Of a DNA stretch of 64,000 bases, positions 21,790 to 34,000 are shown piece by piece. The position numbers were made by a program, and so were the translations under genes. Under the pieces are notes generated by a model. That model searched no databases. It saw only the letters and a program-made list of their open reading frames with translations, and was not told where the DNA came from. Numbering within the stretch: the first letter of the stretch is position 1; each line of letters opens with the position of its first letter. Origin of the DNA: Aegilops tauschii subsp. strangulata (lineage: Eukaryota > Streptophyta > Magnoliopsida > Poales > Poaceae); NCBI RefSeq assembly GCF_002575655.3, contig NC_053040.3, positions 224,454,628-224,518,627 of the forward strand, written 5' to 3'.

Positions 21790-24096
21790 ATTGAAATTCT
21801 TTCTAGACGAATGAGTATAGTGGTTGAATGAGGTATGCATGTACTCATTCTGTCAAACATCTTTAAGGAAGAACGAGCATTTTCTGCCTGCATGGTCAGT
21901 AAAGTAGTAATAGGCAATGCCTCGATAGTTTTCCTGGGAACCCAGATAGCCTTCTTTGGGGGCCATTCCTGCTGTTTGGTCCAACATAGTGAGCAACAGC
22001 CTCACCATGTTGGTTTTTGAACAACTTATAGTTATCCAGAGAATCATCATAAGAGTATTCAGGGATAGGAGAGTCATATCCCGAAAGCAAAGTTGGATCG
22101 AGCGTTTTCCTCTTGGCAGGCACCCACACAGTGCGAGGATATTGATCAGGTTCCTAGTAGGAGCTATTTTCATTTAGTTTCCTTTCGAAACCGATACCTT
22201 CTTGTCTGGGATTCTTGTGAAGAATAGATTTCTTTAGAACATCACAAAGGGTTTGATGCCCTTTGAGAGATTTGAACATTCCTGTCTAAATAAGATCCTT
22301 CAACCTAGCATTTTCATCAGACACAGAAACATATTTCTCAATAGAGGGGTTAGCATTCACAGAAGATTCATCATTTGATTCAGCATTGCGGCGTTCAAGG
22401 CATTTTAAGCAAGGTGGTACAAACACTTTAGGTTTGTTTTTGAGTTGTTGGGTGAGAAGAGAATTTTCTCTGACCAAGTCATCATGAGCCTCTCTCAACG
22501 ACTCGAGTTCTTGTTTCCTTTTCAGGTAATCATAAGTCAATCTCCCGTGATTGGCTGGGAGAAAATCATGACGATTTGACAGTTCTTCCATTCGTGACAT
22601 GAGAGCGGAATGCTCTTCCGTCAACGACTGATTTTTCTCCATCTCCTCAACCAACAACCCTTCAGATTTCTTGAGGGTTTCTCAAATTTTTCAAGAGAGT
22701 TTTGTTGTATATTTGCAATTTTGATCAGTTTAGCATGGTCATCCTCATCCGAAGAATATTGATCACTGGAGTGAACCTTGTGATATTTGGAGGATACCTT
22801 TTCTTTCAAAGCTTTTGCCATGAAGTAGTAGGCAGGAGATTCATCGTCGCTTGAATGATTCCCGAAGAAGTTTGTTGCAGGGGAGGAGGCACATGCTATA
22901 CCAGCCATGCTGGAGTCAGAATCCTCATCGAATTCATCAGCTTCTTCGGAGTAAGATGACTCTTCTTCATCGGAGTCCATCTCCTTGCCGATGTATGCAT
23001 TGGCCTTGCGAGAGGTATCTTGCGGTTGGAGGAGGACTTGGAAGGATTCCTTGAGGAAGATCTTGACGAAGACTTGGAGGTGGAGTTGTCCTTCTTCTTG
23101 AAGAACTTCTTTGTTTTCTTCTCGTCATCGGAGCCGTAGTTCCTGCTCTTGCGTTTGCAATAGTAGTTTCCTGAATCATATCTTCCATTGGCACAAATTT
23201 CAGCTTCCTAGAGAGGACAGTCCAAAATGAAATGTTCTGGCGTTTTGCACTTGAAGCAGGTGTAATCTCTAGTAGGTTTTGATGAAGATTTTGAACCGCG
23301 AGAGTTGTTGGATCCTTTCTTCTGGAACTGGTTCTTCCTGTGAAGGTGCTGGAATCTTTTTGTGATTAGTGCGAGATCTTTGTCGATCCTTTCTGGGTCA
23401 TCTGAATCTTCTTCGGCATTTCCTTCTGAGAAAGAATCAGCCACAGCCTTGAGAGCATGATTTTTGCGGTGACTTGAGCCATAGAGATCTCTCTTTTCTT
23501 CTTCTTCCTCGTGGGTGTTTAGCCTTTCCATGATATTAGCAGGGTCGAGAACTTTGAAGTCAGCTCGTTCCCTAATCATCAGAACTAGAGTGTCGAATGA
23601 GCTGTCAAGAGATCGGAGATGTTTCTTCACAACTTCATGATCAGTGATGTCTTTGGCGTTGATACCATGCAGTTCTTTTGCAATGTCACTCAGATGATCG
23701 AAGATTTGCTGGCAGCTTTCATTTCTGATTCGCTTGAACCGATTGAACTTCACCCGAAGAGTATCAATGTGAGCATCTTTCTGAGTTGAAACACCCTCAT
23801 TTATCTTTTTGAGAATGTCCCACAAATCCTTTGCAGTTTCACACTAACGATAGCGAAGAAATAGAGCACGAGAGAGATGGCCACCAATATCATCTTTAGC
23901 TTGAGCTTCCATCTGAATGAGTTTCTTCTCGTGGTCAGTGGGGACTTGAGGCACTTCAACCATGTATCCATTCTGCACCACGTTCATCATCATCAATAGC
24001 TCGGAGATGGGTCTTCATCTTCTCCTTCCAGAAGGGATAGTCTGTCCCATCAAAGATGGGAATCTTGAGATGCGACTCGTAGCTCACTGAAGACAT
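21790..24096 (-). pseudogene. Copia UBN2-type Gag with zinc knuckle and coiled coil
   Basis: Start ATG at 24096 (MSSVSYESHLKIPIFDG, then DYPFWKEKMKTHLRAID). The UBN2 core reads DLWDILKKINEGVSTQ and HIDTLRVKFNRFKRIRNES at 23825-23700. A CCHC knuckle (CFKCKTPEHFILDC) sits near 23260-23215. An acidic, Ser/Asp-rich stretch (22980-22700) and a coiled coil (22657-22286, LTEEHSALMSRMEEL) follow, then YDSPIPEYSYDDSLDNYKLF (about 22100-22000). Frameshifts near 24000 and 22670 and a stop before 23825 break it. Gag builds the particle; this copy cannot. Confidence 0.75.
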
Positions 24097-24146
24097 ATAC
24101 TTAAACTCCAAGGTGGTTAGACCAAAATGAGAAGAGTCAAGGAGTA

Positions 24147-24162
24147 CCTTGTTTTGATACCA
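24147..24162 (-). other. Element H primer-binding site
   Basis: The minus strand reads 'tggtatcaaaacaagg' two bases after the presumed LTR end (...TTCCTACA). This is an initiator-Met-like PBS as used by many Copia elements. Confidence 0.6.
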
Positions 24163-24164
24163 AT

Positions 24165-25416
24165 TGTAGGAACGAAGTATTTCTACCAGAGGGGGTGAAT
24201 GGGAGTTTCAAAATTTCTTTTGGAAATATAAAAACTCTCGGAACCTAGCAGTGGAGTGAATGTCAATAGAGTACAGCGAGTGAATACAAACAAACGAATG
24301 GAAACTAAATGCATGCATCGAGACAAATCACATGATAGATAAATTTTGATAGTAAAGAGGAGAAGCTGAGGTAACCAGTGATGCTCGATGGCGACAAGGA
24401 ATTTGGTAGACCAGTTCATCCTTCTGCACAAGGACTACATCGGCTTGGAGGGGCTGTGACATAACACCGAAGATAAACTCTCTTCGCCCGATTCTCCTCG
24501 ACAATTGGTTCGTCCACCAATGTCGATCACTCATGGTAGATACTTGAGGCGATCTCCAACCTTTATAGACTTCTTCTTCGAGAACCACAATTACTCTTGG
24601 TCTCTAAAGAAATTGACACCTTACTATCTAGAAAGTTTGCAGCTCTCAAGAGTAACAGGCAGAGTGTACTGGACTTAGATTCGAGTGATGCTGAACCACT
24701 ATCTAATTTTTCGGCTATAGGGTTTTCTCTCGGTGGATTTTAAACTAAAATCACTCTAGAGAGGGGCTAGCTCAACAATCTTCTCACAATCAAAAGAAGC
24801 AGCCACCAGACAACGCCGGCGCGGGGTGGCTATTTATAGCCGCAACCTTCCCTGGTGGGAATTGACCATTTTGGACACGTGGTCCAGCAAATGGCCAACC
24901 GGCACATTTACAACAGTCAGATTTTAAGAGCAATGGTAACATTACTCGGACCAAGTAATGCCAACTCCTCGATCTAAGACAAATCTCTCACGGCGAAGAA
25001 GTTCATAGTCTCTTGCTGGCAAGTATTTTCCCGAAACACAAAGAGATTTCTCTCACAACTTTCATAGGATTTGGGTTTAGCATCAGAGAATCAATGTTTC
25101 GAACGCTACACCCCTCTTAATAGTATGGTGGTCCTGTGACTCAATAAAGAGAAGAGAAACAACAACAATAATACTACGTCTTCACTTCATCTTCAATCTT
25201 CAATGTCGCAGTCACTTCCTTCGGACGAGCACCGAACCAATTGCTTCACGTCGGTAATTTTGAGGGGTCGCTCTTGTCATCATAATCTTCGGTGATAATC
25301 TTCGCTGCCACGCAGGTGATTATCTTTGTTGTTTGGATCAAACCCTCTTGATTCCAAGGACCTATTACTCTGTGTGCACTAGCAAACACATAAGTCCCAT
25401 ACTGTTTAGGTTAACA
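24165..25416 (-). repeat. Element H LTR (right boundary tentative)
   Basis: The left boundary 'tgtagg' at 24165 fits an LTR end next to the PBS. The right boundary was set at 'ggttaaca' (25416), giving TGTT...TACA ends, but no second copy exists in the window to confirm it. A TATA-like 'tataaata' lies on the minus strand near 24830. Confidence 0.5.
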
Positions 25417-26330
25417 AACTCCAAAACAATAGGAGGCAAATTATTGCAGCTACAGAAGAGAAAACGAGAGGATCGTGACGGTGGTCTACATCAACAACCT
25501 CGCTACCGTCAACACCAACTTTCTCCCTCTCTATGCATCAGTGTAACACCTCTTCTCTCTGCTGTAATCTCTACTTAAACCTTATGTTAAACACTATATA
25601 TTATTATCCAGTGATATGTGGCTATCCTATGATGTTTGAGTAGATCTGTTTTGTCCTATGGGTTGAGTGATGATCATGATTGGTTTGAGTTGTATGTTTT
25701 ATTTTGGTGCTGTCCTATGGTGCCTTCTGTGTTGCGCAAGCGTGAGGGATTCCTGCTGCAGGGTGTTGTAATACGTTCATGATTCGCTTATGGTGGGTGG
25801 CTAGAGTGACAGAAGCTTACACCTGAGTAAGGGGGTTGTTGCGTATGGGAGTAAAGAGGAATTGATACTTAATGCAATGGTTGGGTTTTACCTTAATGAT
25901 CTTTAGTAGTTGCAGATGCTTGCTAGAGTTCCAATCATAGTGCATATGATCCAAGTAGAGAAAGTATTTAGCTCATGCCTTTCCCTCATATAAAACTGCA
26001 ATGATGATTACCGGTCTAGTTATCGATTGCCTAGGGACAAATAACTTTCTTGTGAGAAAAACTCTCTACTAAAACTAATTGTTTCTTTATCTAAACAGAC
26101 CCTAGCTTTTATTTACGTGTTCTTTGTTATCTTTCAAACCTATCACTTCACACCTACAAATTAGTTTCATACTTGTTCAAGGTAAAGCGAACCTTAAGTG
26201 TGCTAGAGTTGTATCGGTGGTTGATAGAACTTGAAGGGCATACAAATTATACCTTTAGCTCCTTGTTGGATTTGACACTCTTACTTATCAAGAAAGGCTA
26301 CAATTGATCCTCTATACTTGTGGATTATCA
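25417..26330 (+). repeat. Athila-type LTR fragment, 3' part
   Basis: The sequence matches from memory the closing part of large Athila-type LTRs of Triticeae, ending '...tatacttgtggattatca' at 26330. The 5' part of the LTR and all internal sequence are missing. No ORF is seen. It may be a solo-LTR remnant truncated by element H. Confidence 0.5.
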
Positions 26331-26895
26331 ACCATGCACGCTCGTTATTACCATCGCACACGATTAGTTTAATTAGAATGTGTGCCCGTCTAGCCCACAC
26401 ACCTTGATCTGGCTGACAGTTTCAGTTTGTTGTGGCCAATCGCCAATAGTTCATCCATGTGAAGTGTATGCCGTCTATCGCACACACCTTGATCTGGCTG
26501 ACCGTTTCTGTTGTTTTCGCTCATCGGAAATAGTTCATCCGAGTGAACAGTATGTCATCTATCGCACACACGTTGATCTGGCCAACCATTTCTGCTATGT
26601 TGCTAATCGAAAACAGTTCATCCGATTGAAATGTATGTTGTCTATCGCACACACCTTCATATGAATGACCGTTTATTTTTTAGCTCATCGCAAACAGTTC
26701 AGATGGATCAACTATATGCCACATATCACACACGCAACTCTAATCTGAATCGTGCCTGATGTCACCACCATCACAAACAGTTCGTATCATTTTTCACCGT
26801 TTTCTTACAGCATCGTTTGCGATTAATGCATCACACATAATTTCGTTGAAGGGTCTCTGATCCATGTGTTGTGTTTGGACCATCCTGCAGTAGTG
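26331..26895 (+). mobile_element. CACTA 3' end fragment
   Basis: This ends 'cctgcagtagtg' at 26884-26895 and contains three 83-84-bp subterminal units ('cgcacaca' at 26479, 26563, 26646). Its last 200 bp match the ends at 2640-2750 and 4590-4695. No transposase and no other terminus are present. Confidence 0.7.
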
Positions 26896-27113
26896 CTCCC
26901 ATGTGCATAATGGCATTTTTATTTGGTTGTGGCAATTTCTATGGTGAAATAGGGGGGACTCTTGGCCTTTCGCAGGCATATAAGAGCAAAGGAAAGCGGC
27001 AATAATATTCACGCCTCCATTCTCCCTCGCATACTGCTTCTTGAGCTCCAGCGCCCAGATCCCACTTCGAAACCACTCGCCTCCATTTGTGCCCATAGCT
27101 CCAATCCCTAGCC
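26896..27113 (+). promoter_or_regulatory. Presumed promoter/leader of the Transposase_28 fragment
   Basis: A TATA-like 'tataag' at 26979-26984 is followed by a C-rich leader up to the ATG at 27114. This arrangement looks like a plant promoter and 5' UTR, but nothing else supports it. Confidence 0.3.
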
Positions 27114-27268
27114 ATGGCCAAAGCCACCCTCAACGGGCACTGGGCCGGCTCCTCCATCACAAAGGGCACGATCCTTGAGCTGCGGATCGTGGGGTATATC
27201 TCCGCCAACGTTTCCACCCGACGAGTGCCCACTCCAAAGCCAGGGAGGGGCTCGTCTTCAATCCCCAC
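27114..27268 (+). pseudogene. Transposase_28-like ('putative gypsy type transposon') 5' fragment
   Basis: The ATG at 27114 opens MAKATLNGHWAGSSITK, followed by LELRIVGYISANVS and TPKPGRG, the N-terminal style of the Transposase_28 (putative gypsy type transposon) proteins common in grasses. Function is unknown. The frame is cut after about 51 codons where the element D LTR starts (27269). Internal wording is already shortened relative to what I recall of the family, so it was probably decayed before the insertion. Confidence 0.55.
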
Positions 27269-28210
27269 TATCGGTGCAACGAACATGCACGTTTGTTGAT
27301 CGAGCTCATGCACAGGCATGCTAACGGTCATGCATTCAGCACCAGCGCACAACACGATGCCAAGCCAGAGAAGCCGCTCTTTGTGAGATCAAGGAGCGTA
27401 TCAAGAAGACTATGCTAGCATACAAGTCAAGATTCCAAGAGGAGTGTCCCTTGCCGGCCAGGTGAGGCCGGCAAGGTTAATACCACAAGCCAATAGCAAG
27501 GCCAAACCGCGCCAGCCGTGCCTCCGGGGTGACCGGAGGCCCCAAGGCGCAACCCTCCAAGAGGACCCGGCAAGCCCTGCCCCCGACAGGCACAAGCTCG
27601 GCAAGCCACTTATCGATGCGGTGTGGCAAGCCACTTATCGATGCGGTGTCGAGCCCCCAGGCAGCTGAGTGGCTCTCAATAAGCACGTGGCGTTATGATG
27701 GAAGAAAGATCATTCCCATTTGACACCCGTCTAAGGGCGTGTCAAGAGGGTAAGAAAAGTTGGCTAAGCGGTGGTATAAGCTTCCCGGGGATGCACTTCC
27801 GCACACCACCTAAGGTAGCATTTATGGCATTTTGTCCTAAATGACAGAGTTAGGTATGATAGCACTGTTGGTTATCTAATTACCAGATAATGTCTGTTTT
27901 GCCACTATGGTTGCCCCTTGAGCTATAAAAGGAGGCCCAAGGCAACCTAGAGAGGGATTCAAACGTAGCAGCTCTCCCCGAGGCCACCTTGCTGGGCTTG
28001 AGCGTTGCATGTTGCTATGTTTCCTCCAATCCAATCCACCAAAGCAGGAGTAGGGTTTTACGCTTACCAGCGGCCCGAACCTGGGTAAAAACAACTAGAG
28101 CCCCATCGTCGTGCTGCCTCATGGCTTCCGCTCTTTGTGCAACGTGAACTCCACCTTGCCAAACCACAAGGGGCTCATGGCCCCATAGGTGATCGTGTTC
28201 ATCCACGACA
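27269..28210 (+). repeat. Element D 5' LTR
   Basis: 942 bp. The start reads TATCGGTGCAAC where A has TGTCAGTGCAAC, so the terminal TG is mutated; the end is CACGACA at 28210. TATAAAA lies at 27924-27930. A direct repeat of 'ggcaagccacttatcgatgc' occurs near 27600-27645. It aligns with 20850-21761 on the other strand. Confidence 0.78.
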
Positions 28211-28214
28211 TCTT

Positions 28215-28232
28215 TGGCGCGCCAGGTAGGGG
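28215..28232 (+). other. Element D primer-binding site
   Basis: 'tggcgcgccaggtagggg', four bases after the LTR, is identical to the element A site. Confidence 0.8.
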
Positions 28233-28313
28233 GAAATCGCTTGCGCGAACCCGAAGTTGTGAACAACGCGTCGATCTTCATCATCGTCTTGTTCGTCATC
28301 ATCTTCTCCGTCC

Positions 28314-30374
28314 ATGGCGCCCAAGAAGAAACCCGGCTTGACCGCACATCCCTCCACTTCAAAGGCCCCCTTACATGCAGCCGCGGATGCCGTAGGCGCC
28401 ACGGCGCCATTGGGTAGGCCGGTGCCACAGGCGACACAACCGGCGCAGGCAGCGCCGTCATTATGTCCCCCACTGCTGAAGCTGGAGTAGGAAACACCGG
28501 GGATGGGCAGCATCAGCAGCATCCTGACAAGCTTGGCCCGGAAGCTGCGGGTGGAGGGAATGCCCAATCTCCACCTCCCTGCTGCACTAGCAGATGCAGT
28601 CATAATAGCCCGCTCCAACGCAAGCCGCGATACTCTAGTTGTGCCCGCTACAGGCGCAGCTTCGAGGCGCACACCTTGCCAGAGCGAGAAGGGTAAGGCG
28701 GGCGCCGATCGGGGCCATCGACCCCCAAGCACGGCCCACTCACCACCAGACCGCCTAGGCGACTGGTCCATGATGGCAAGAACAAGACGACGCTCCTATT
28801 GCTTCTACCAGGTGTCGAGCGACATCGCGGTCTGCCTCGTTGGCCATGCCAAGCACGGCCGTGGAAGCAATGACGCGAGCCCAGCTCCTGTTGAACTTTC
28901 CACCAACGGCTGACAAGATGGATGAGTGGAGGGCCACCATCCAGAGTTTGATTGGCTTTGCTCAGGCTGGCAAATCACAGCATGCGGAGCCGTCATGATG
29001 CCGGCAAACGGCGATGGCATCCCGAGATGTTGGCCGTGTCGAGGGGGCTACACCAATGGTGCAATCCCCTCCGTGACAACAAGCCCAGTGGCAGCCTCGC
29101 TGAGCCCAACGAGTCGACGAGACGTCGATGGCTTCGTCTAACCCGCAAACCCGTCGTGATCAGTGGCGAGTTCTGGAAGACCGGCGGAAGGAAGATGCAT
29201 GCGTCACCATAGAGCGACGCCGAGAGGAACGCCATGAGTCCGACAATCAATGGCCTAGACGATGATGTGCCCGCGCCCAGTGCTGGTAGGTACTTACCTT
29301 TTGAGGTCTGGTACCCTGCCTTCACTCATGAGCTTTGACAGGTTCGCTGGCCATCTGCCTGAGTCTTCAAACCTGAACTGCCAAAAAAGTATGACATAAA
29401 GTTAAACTCGGCAGAGTTCTTGAGCATATATACAATTGTCGTTCAAGACGCTAGAGGCAGAGATGAAAAGGTGTTCGCCAACTATTTTCCTTTGGCACTT
29501 AAGCCAAATGTGAGATCATGGCTGATGCACCTTCCGAAAAACTCCATTTCATCATGGGCAGACTTGTGCAATGAGTTCGTTGGCGCCTTCACAGGTGGCC
29601 ACCAAGAGCCTGGATAACCCAGTGATCTGCAGGTCCTTCTTAGAAGGAACGAGAGGATCTGCGTAAGCATATAAAGAGGTTCAGTCGAGTGTGCACCATA
29701 ACATTCGATAGATACACCTTGCTGCCCTGATTGCCGCGTTCCATTCGAACGTGCGCAACAAAAGGATGCGGGCCAAGATGAATGCCCAGCTGCCCAAGAC
29801 CGTCAACGAGCTGTATACCTTGGTGGATAAGTGTGCACGAGCTGAAGAAGGGAGGCGACTCTCCGGGGAGGAGGCTAGCGTCGAAATCGGTTCAGATGAC
29901 GATGACGGTGCCGCCAACCCAAAGGGGAGGAACCAAAGGCGCAATAGGAAGCGCAAAGAGAAGGCAGTGTTGGCCGTTGAGAGCTATGGTGATCCTAGTG
30001 CCACCAAGAATACTAAGACCGACGTCCCCGCCAAGGGAGCTGCCACGTGCACTGATTGCTGGGAGGCCGCGGCAGCAGAGAAAGCCGGGCAATCTGACAG
30101 GCCGTACTGGAAAATCCACCGCACCAAGGGCCATGACCTCCAAGAGTGTCATCAAGTTGAGCAGCTTGTTAAGAAGCAAAAGGCTGAATATGAGAAGCGT
30201 AACAGGGAGAGAGGCCAAGAGGGTGATGGAGGGAAAGGCCGTGGTAGTAGAGGAGGCAGCTGCCGCAAGACCCCACAGCAGAAGGGAAAGCCCGCCAGAG
30301 GCCACAAAAAGAAAGAAGGGGATGACGGGAGTGATGAAGAGGATGAAGAAGAAACCAGCGAACAAGAATTCTAG
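28314..30374 (+). pseudogene. Element D Gag, fragmented
   Basis: Start ATG at 28314 (MAPKKKPGLTAHPSTSKAP), a Pro/Ala-rich leader, then stops. The Gag core is at 29420-29617 (SIYTIVVQDARGRDEKVFANYFPLAL, WADLCNEFVGAFTG). The charged C-terminal part at 29751-30374 is open for 207 codons and ends in an acidic tail (DDGSDEEDEEETSEQEF). Its zinc-knuckle-like motif reads PYWKIHRTKGHDLQEC, with Trp where A has Cys, so metal binding would be lost. Several frameshifts separate the parts. Confidence 0.78.
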
Positions 30375-30519
30375 AAAGCAACTGAAGCCATGTGCAATAT
30401 GGGGGTGCTTCCTTGCACTCCTCTCTCGGCAGCTCAAACAATGGGCGCGTGAAGTCAATGTCGTGTAGCGAACTGCTGATTCCCAAAGGCCACTTAAATG
30501 GCCCCGCACGCCTATCATC

Positions 30520-31095
30520 TTTGACGAAGAGGATCACCCTGACCGCACCACTGCGGTAGGGTGTTTGTCGTTGTTAGTTTCTCCAACAATCTGCAACCTC
30601 AAGGTAACAAAGATGCTAGTTGAGGGTGGGGTTGGGCTGAATTTGATCTCCCCTAAGGTGGTTGGCAAGCTGCAGATCCCTGATGAAGAACTCAGGGCCA
30701 CGGGTACATTCCAAGGAATCAACCCTGGTAGGAGCCGGCCCAAAGGGAAGATCACATTGCCTGTGACATTTGGCGGGGAACTGAACTACCGGACCGAGAG
30801 GGTCATGTTTGACGTTGTTGAGCTTCCTTTGCCTTACAATGGGATTCTTGATCGTCCAGCTCTAGCAAAGTTCATGGCGGCATCCCACTATGCCTACAAC
30901 ACCTTGAAGATGCCAGGGCCGATGGGCATCATTTCCATCCCGTCAGATAAGAAAGATGCGATCATAAGTGTAGACAAGATGTATTGGGACGCGGTAGCAG
31001 CTGACGCCCCAGCTCCCGCCAAGGAAACAAAGAAGGGGAAGAAGGCTAGTAGATATGCCACCAAGGACTCCAGGAAGCGCGCCTCTGTAGAGTGT
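30520..31095 (+). pseudogene. Element D aspartic protease, cut by C
   Basis: A 191-codon frame (30565-31140, its last codons inside C) carries KMLVEGGVGLNLISPKV, FGGELNYRTERVMFDVVELPLPYNGIL and KFMAASHYAYNTLKMPGPMG. The catalytic triplet reads EGG in place of DGG, so the active-site aspartate is lost although the frame is long. Element C enters at 31096 after the 5-bp target AGTGT (31091-31095); the coding sequence resumes at 51838. Confidence 0.78.
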
Positions 31096-34000
31096 TGTAA
31101 CATCCCAAAATTCCAAATTTTGGAATGTTATACTAAATAGATAGTTTTGATTGTTTGCTTGATTGTGATGAGTGAAATTCGAAACTTTTGAAAGTTAAAT
31201 GAGAGGGAATAAAAGGACTTTCCCAAACTTTCATTTTTGCATTTATGATCTCCATGAATTCAAACTTTTTTTCACCACAAAACCCTAGAGAGAAGATGAC
31301 ATGACTTCTTCCATTTATTTAAATGAAAAGGGTTGTTGAAAATATTTGAATTTCATTTGAAAATATTTCAAATTCAGAAACTTCAAGCAACTCAATGATT
31401 TTCATGAGAGAAGATAAAATGACTTCTTCAGAAACATATGAAATATGAGTTGGAAGTTCAAAAAGGATCAAATTTAAAGTCCTTTTGGAAATTATTTTCA
31501 ATTTGGAGTTATTTGGGTTTTATTCAAATTATTTTTCTCCAAAAATAAAATATATGGAAAATAGGGTAACATGATTCCCTACCTTAGAAAATTGGAGATA
31601 AACAAATTTGAAAGCATTTTGCTATTTTAAAATGATTTTTATTGGATTTTATTAGAACAGTGACACTGTTTGATTTATTTGAATTTTTGTAGATTTATTT
31701 GGCGTTAGTAAAGTGTTTAGGTTGTAGAAAATAGTTTTCTGAAAATTTTGATATATTATATGCCTATACAATATTTTTATTTATTTTTCTTTTATTATTT
31801 CTTTGTTTGTCTGAAAAAATCTTTATTTAAAAAAAATCTTTCTCCGCCGACTGGGCCGGCCCCAGGCCCAGCCGACCGCGCCTGCCCACCACTACGTCGT
31901 CCCCGACCGAAAGACGGGGTCTGCCTCCCGCACGGCGCACCCCCGTGGCCGACCCGGCCGCCGCCCGAGACCGAGTCGAGCACGCCTCCCGTTGCCCCTC
32001 GCACAAGTCGCCGCCTCCCCTTTTTATAGTCGACCCCGGGCCCCCTGGACCGCATCTCACCGCCGCCGCCTCGAGCCCCACATCTCGCCGCCGCCCGCAC
32101 CACCGCGCCACCGCTCCTCGCTGCACCGCCGCTGCAGCGCTGCCGCCCGCGCTGCTGCCTCGCGCCGCGCCGCCGTCGCCCGACCTGCGCAAGCCGCCGC
32201 CGTCTCGCCCCGCATCGCCGGACGCAGCCGCCGCCCCGACGCCCGCGCCGGAGTTCACCACCGGCCGGATCCGCTCCGCTGCCCGTCGTAAACCGCCCGC
32301 CCCTGGTTTTTCGTTGGAAAACCGCCCCAAGCCGGTAAAACCGATAAAACCACCTGATTATATTTTATTAGTTCGGTTTTATATTTTTTTAGATCGGTTT
32401 TCTTTTAGTTAGTCCTATTCGGTGAACGTTCGCTGTTTATCCCTTCGCAGTGATCGAATTCGTTCGTTAGCGTCCGCTAATGAACGTTCATTATTTAGTC
32501 TTGTTCTTTTTCTGTTTTAATTTCGGCCAGGGACCTAGATGTAATTATCTTCCTTACAGATTAGTCCCTCTGTTTCAAACGGTCACTACTTTTCGCTCGT
32601 TTGTCCAAATCCAAGGAAACCAACGCCCACTTCTTCATTGTGATCCCCTCTATCCAAATAATCAACTTGAACATGTTTTTGAAAGTTTTAAAATTTGAAT
32701 TCAAACAGATTTGTATTTGAACTTCGTTTGATCGTAACTTAAGTTTTATAGCTCCGATTTGGTTGATTCTTTTTGCAAATTAAAGCTCTTGACCTAAACT
32801 TTCTGATAAAGGCAAATTCACATAATTTTGGTACTGTTAGAAATTGTTTTATGTTGCAACAGTTGTTTGCTTGGTTTTGATGTTTTCCGAAGTGTCTTCT
32901 TCGTTCTTTCCGATCTTTTAAGTGATTGCTTATGTGTGGTTACTATTGCTTGCTCACGATAGATTGACCGGAGTGTGACGAGTAAAACTATCAGGAGTTA
33001 TGAGTGCGAATCATCTTCATCAACAGTACAAGGCAAGTTCACACTTCGATCATATCCCTTTCATACCCAGTTTTTATGCATTAGTTTCACCCTTAGACAT
33101 TGCATGGTTAGGATTTGATAACATGTGGGTATTGGGAAGTAGTTGATGAGGTAGGAACCTATTGTCTTGCTTTCAAACCTTGGGAGTTACTACTACGTTA
33201 TGCTTATACTGCTCTGCTATGCTCGTAGACGTGGATTGGTTGAGTGTATTCATGACAGATGTGAGAGTTATCATTAACGGTTAACTTAAGGTGGCTACTT
33301 TAACACACATCTGGGTGGAATGGTAGGGGCACCAAGAGAACCCAGTGCTTGCCCAAGGGGATCCCGGAGGACCCCTGTGATCACCCTATGGAATGCCACC
33401 CAGGCTCAAAGGGATCATAAGATTATTCATGCTAGAAACTTCCGTGTGCAGCCACAAGCCATTATGGGCTCTGGCATAGTTGAGTAAGTTGCGTGAGCTC
33501 TCGAAGAGGTGGACTAGCAGATGTAGGGGGAGTGTAGGTGTACCGGTCCGCCCGGAGTAGAGAGTAAATGCTCCTGAAAGACTGTGTCTCGGTCATCCGT
33601 TTCTCAAACACCATGTAGTGCGAGAAATCCAATGGAGGAGATCGAGTCTTGTGGGGAAAAGTGCGCAAACCTCTATAGAGTGTACAAACTAAACATGATT
33701 AGCCATGTCCCCGGTTATGGACATCTTGAGTATCTGTGTCTTGGATTATCATATGGATCTCATCACTCTAAATTAATTTGTTGGGATGTTAATGATTACT
33801 TTAATTGGGATTGAGTTGGAGGAACCTTCTCAATATTGTTCAACCACTATGGTAGTTAAATAAAATATATTCCTTTGCTGTATGGAAAAATTGGCTTTTC
33901 GCAAAAACATGTTAACCATAGAGCTTTCCACCAGCCATATATGCATGTAGTGATAGCTATTATTCATCATTATCCTACGGTGTGAATTTGCCAGTACATT

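Larger units (their letters stand above)
21762..25416 (-). mobile_element. Element H: Copia-type remnant (Gag plus LTR)
   Basis: Minus strand: a candidate 5' LTR (24165-25416), PBS, then a Gag region to 21762, where the element A LTR cuts it off. No pol or second LTR remains in the window. The UBN2-type Gag with a zinc knuckle indicates the Copia superfamily. Confidence 0.65.

Noticed and set aside
29782..30518. 228-codon plus and 208-codon minus ORFs
   Set aside because: Shadow frames of the element D Gag C-terminal frame 29751-30374.
31800..32412. Overlapping long ORFs on both strands (Pro/Ala/Arg-rich)
   Set aside because: They lie in the GC-rich block of the C LTR; the same block in the right LTR (49397-49888) gives different frames. 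Composition explains them.
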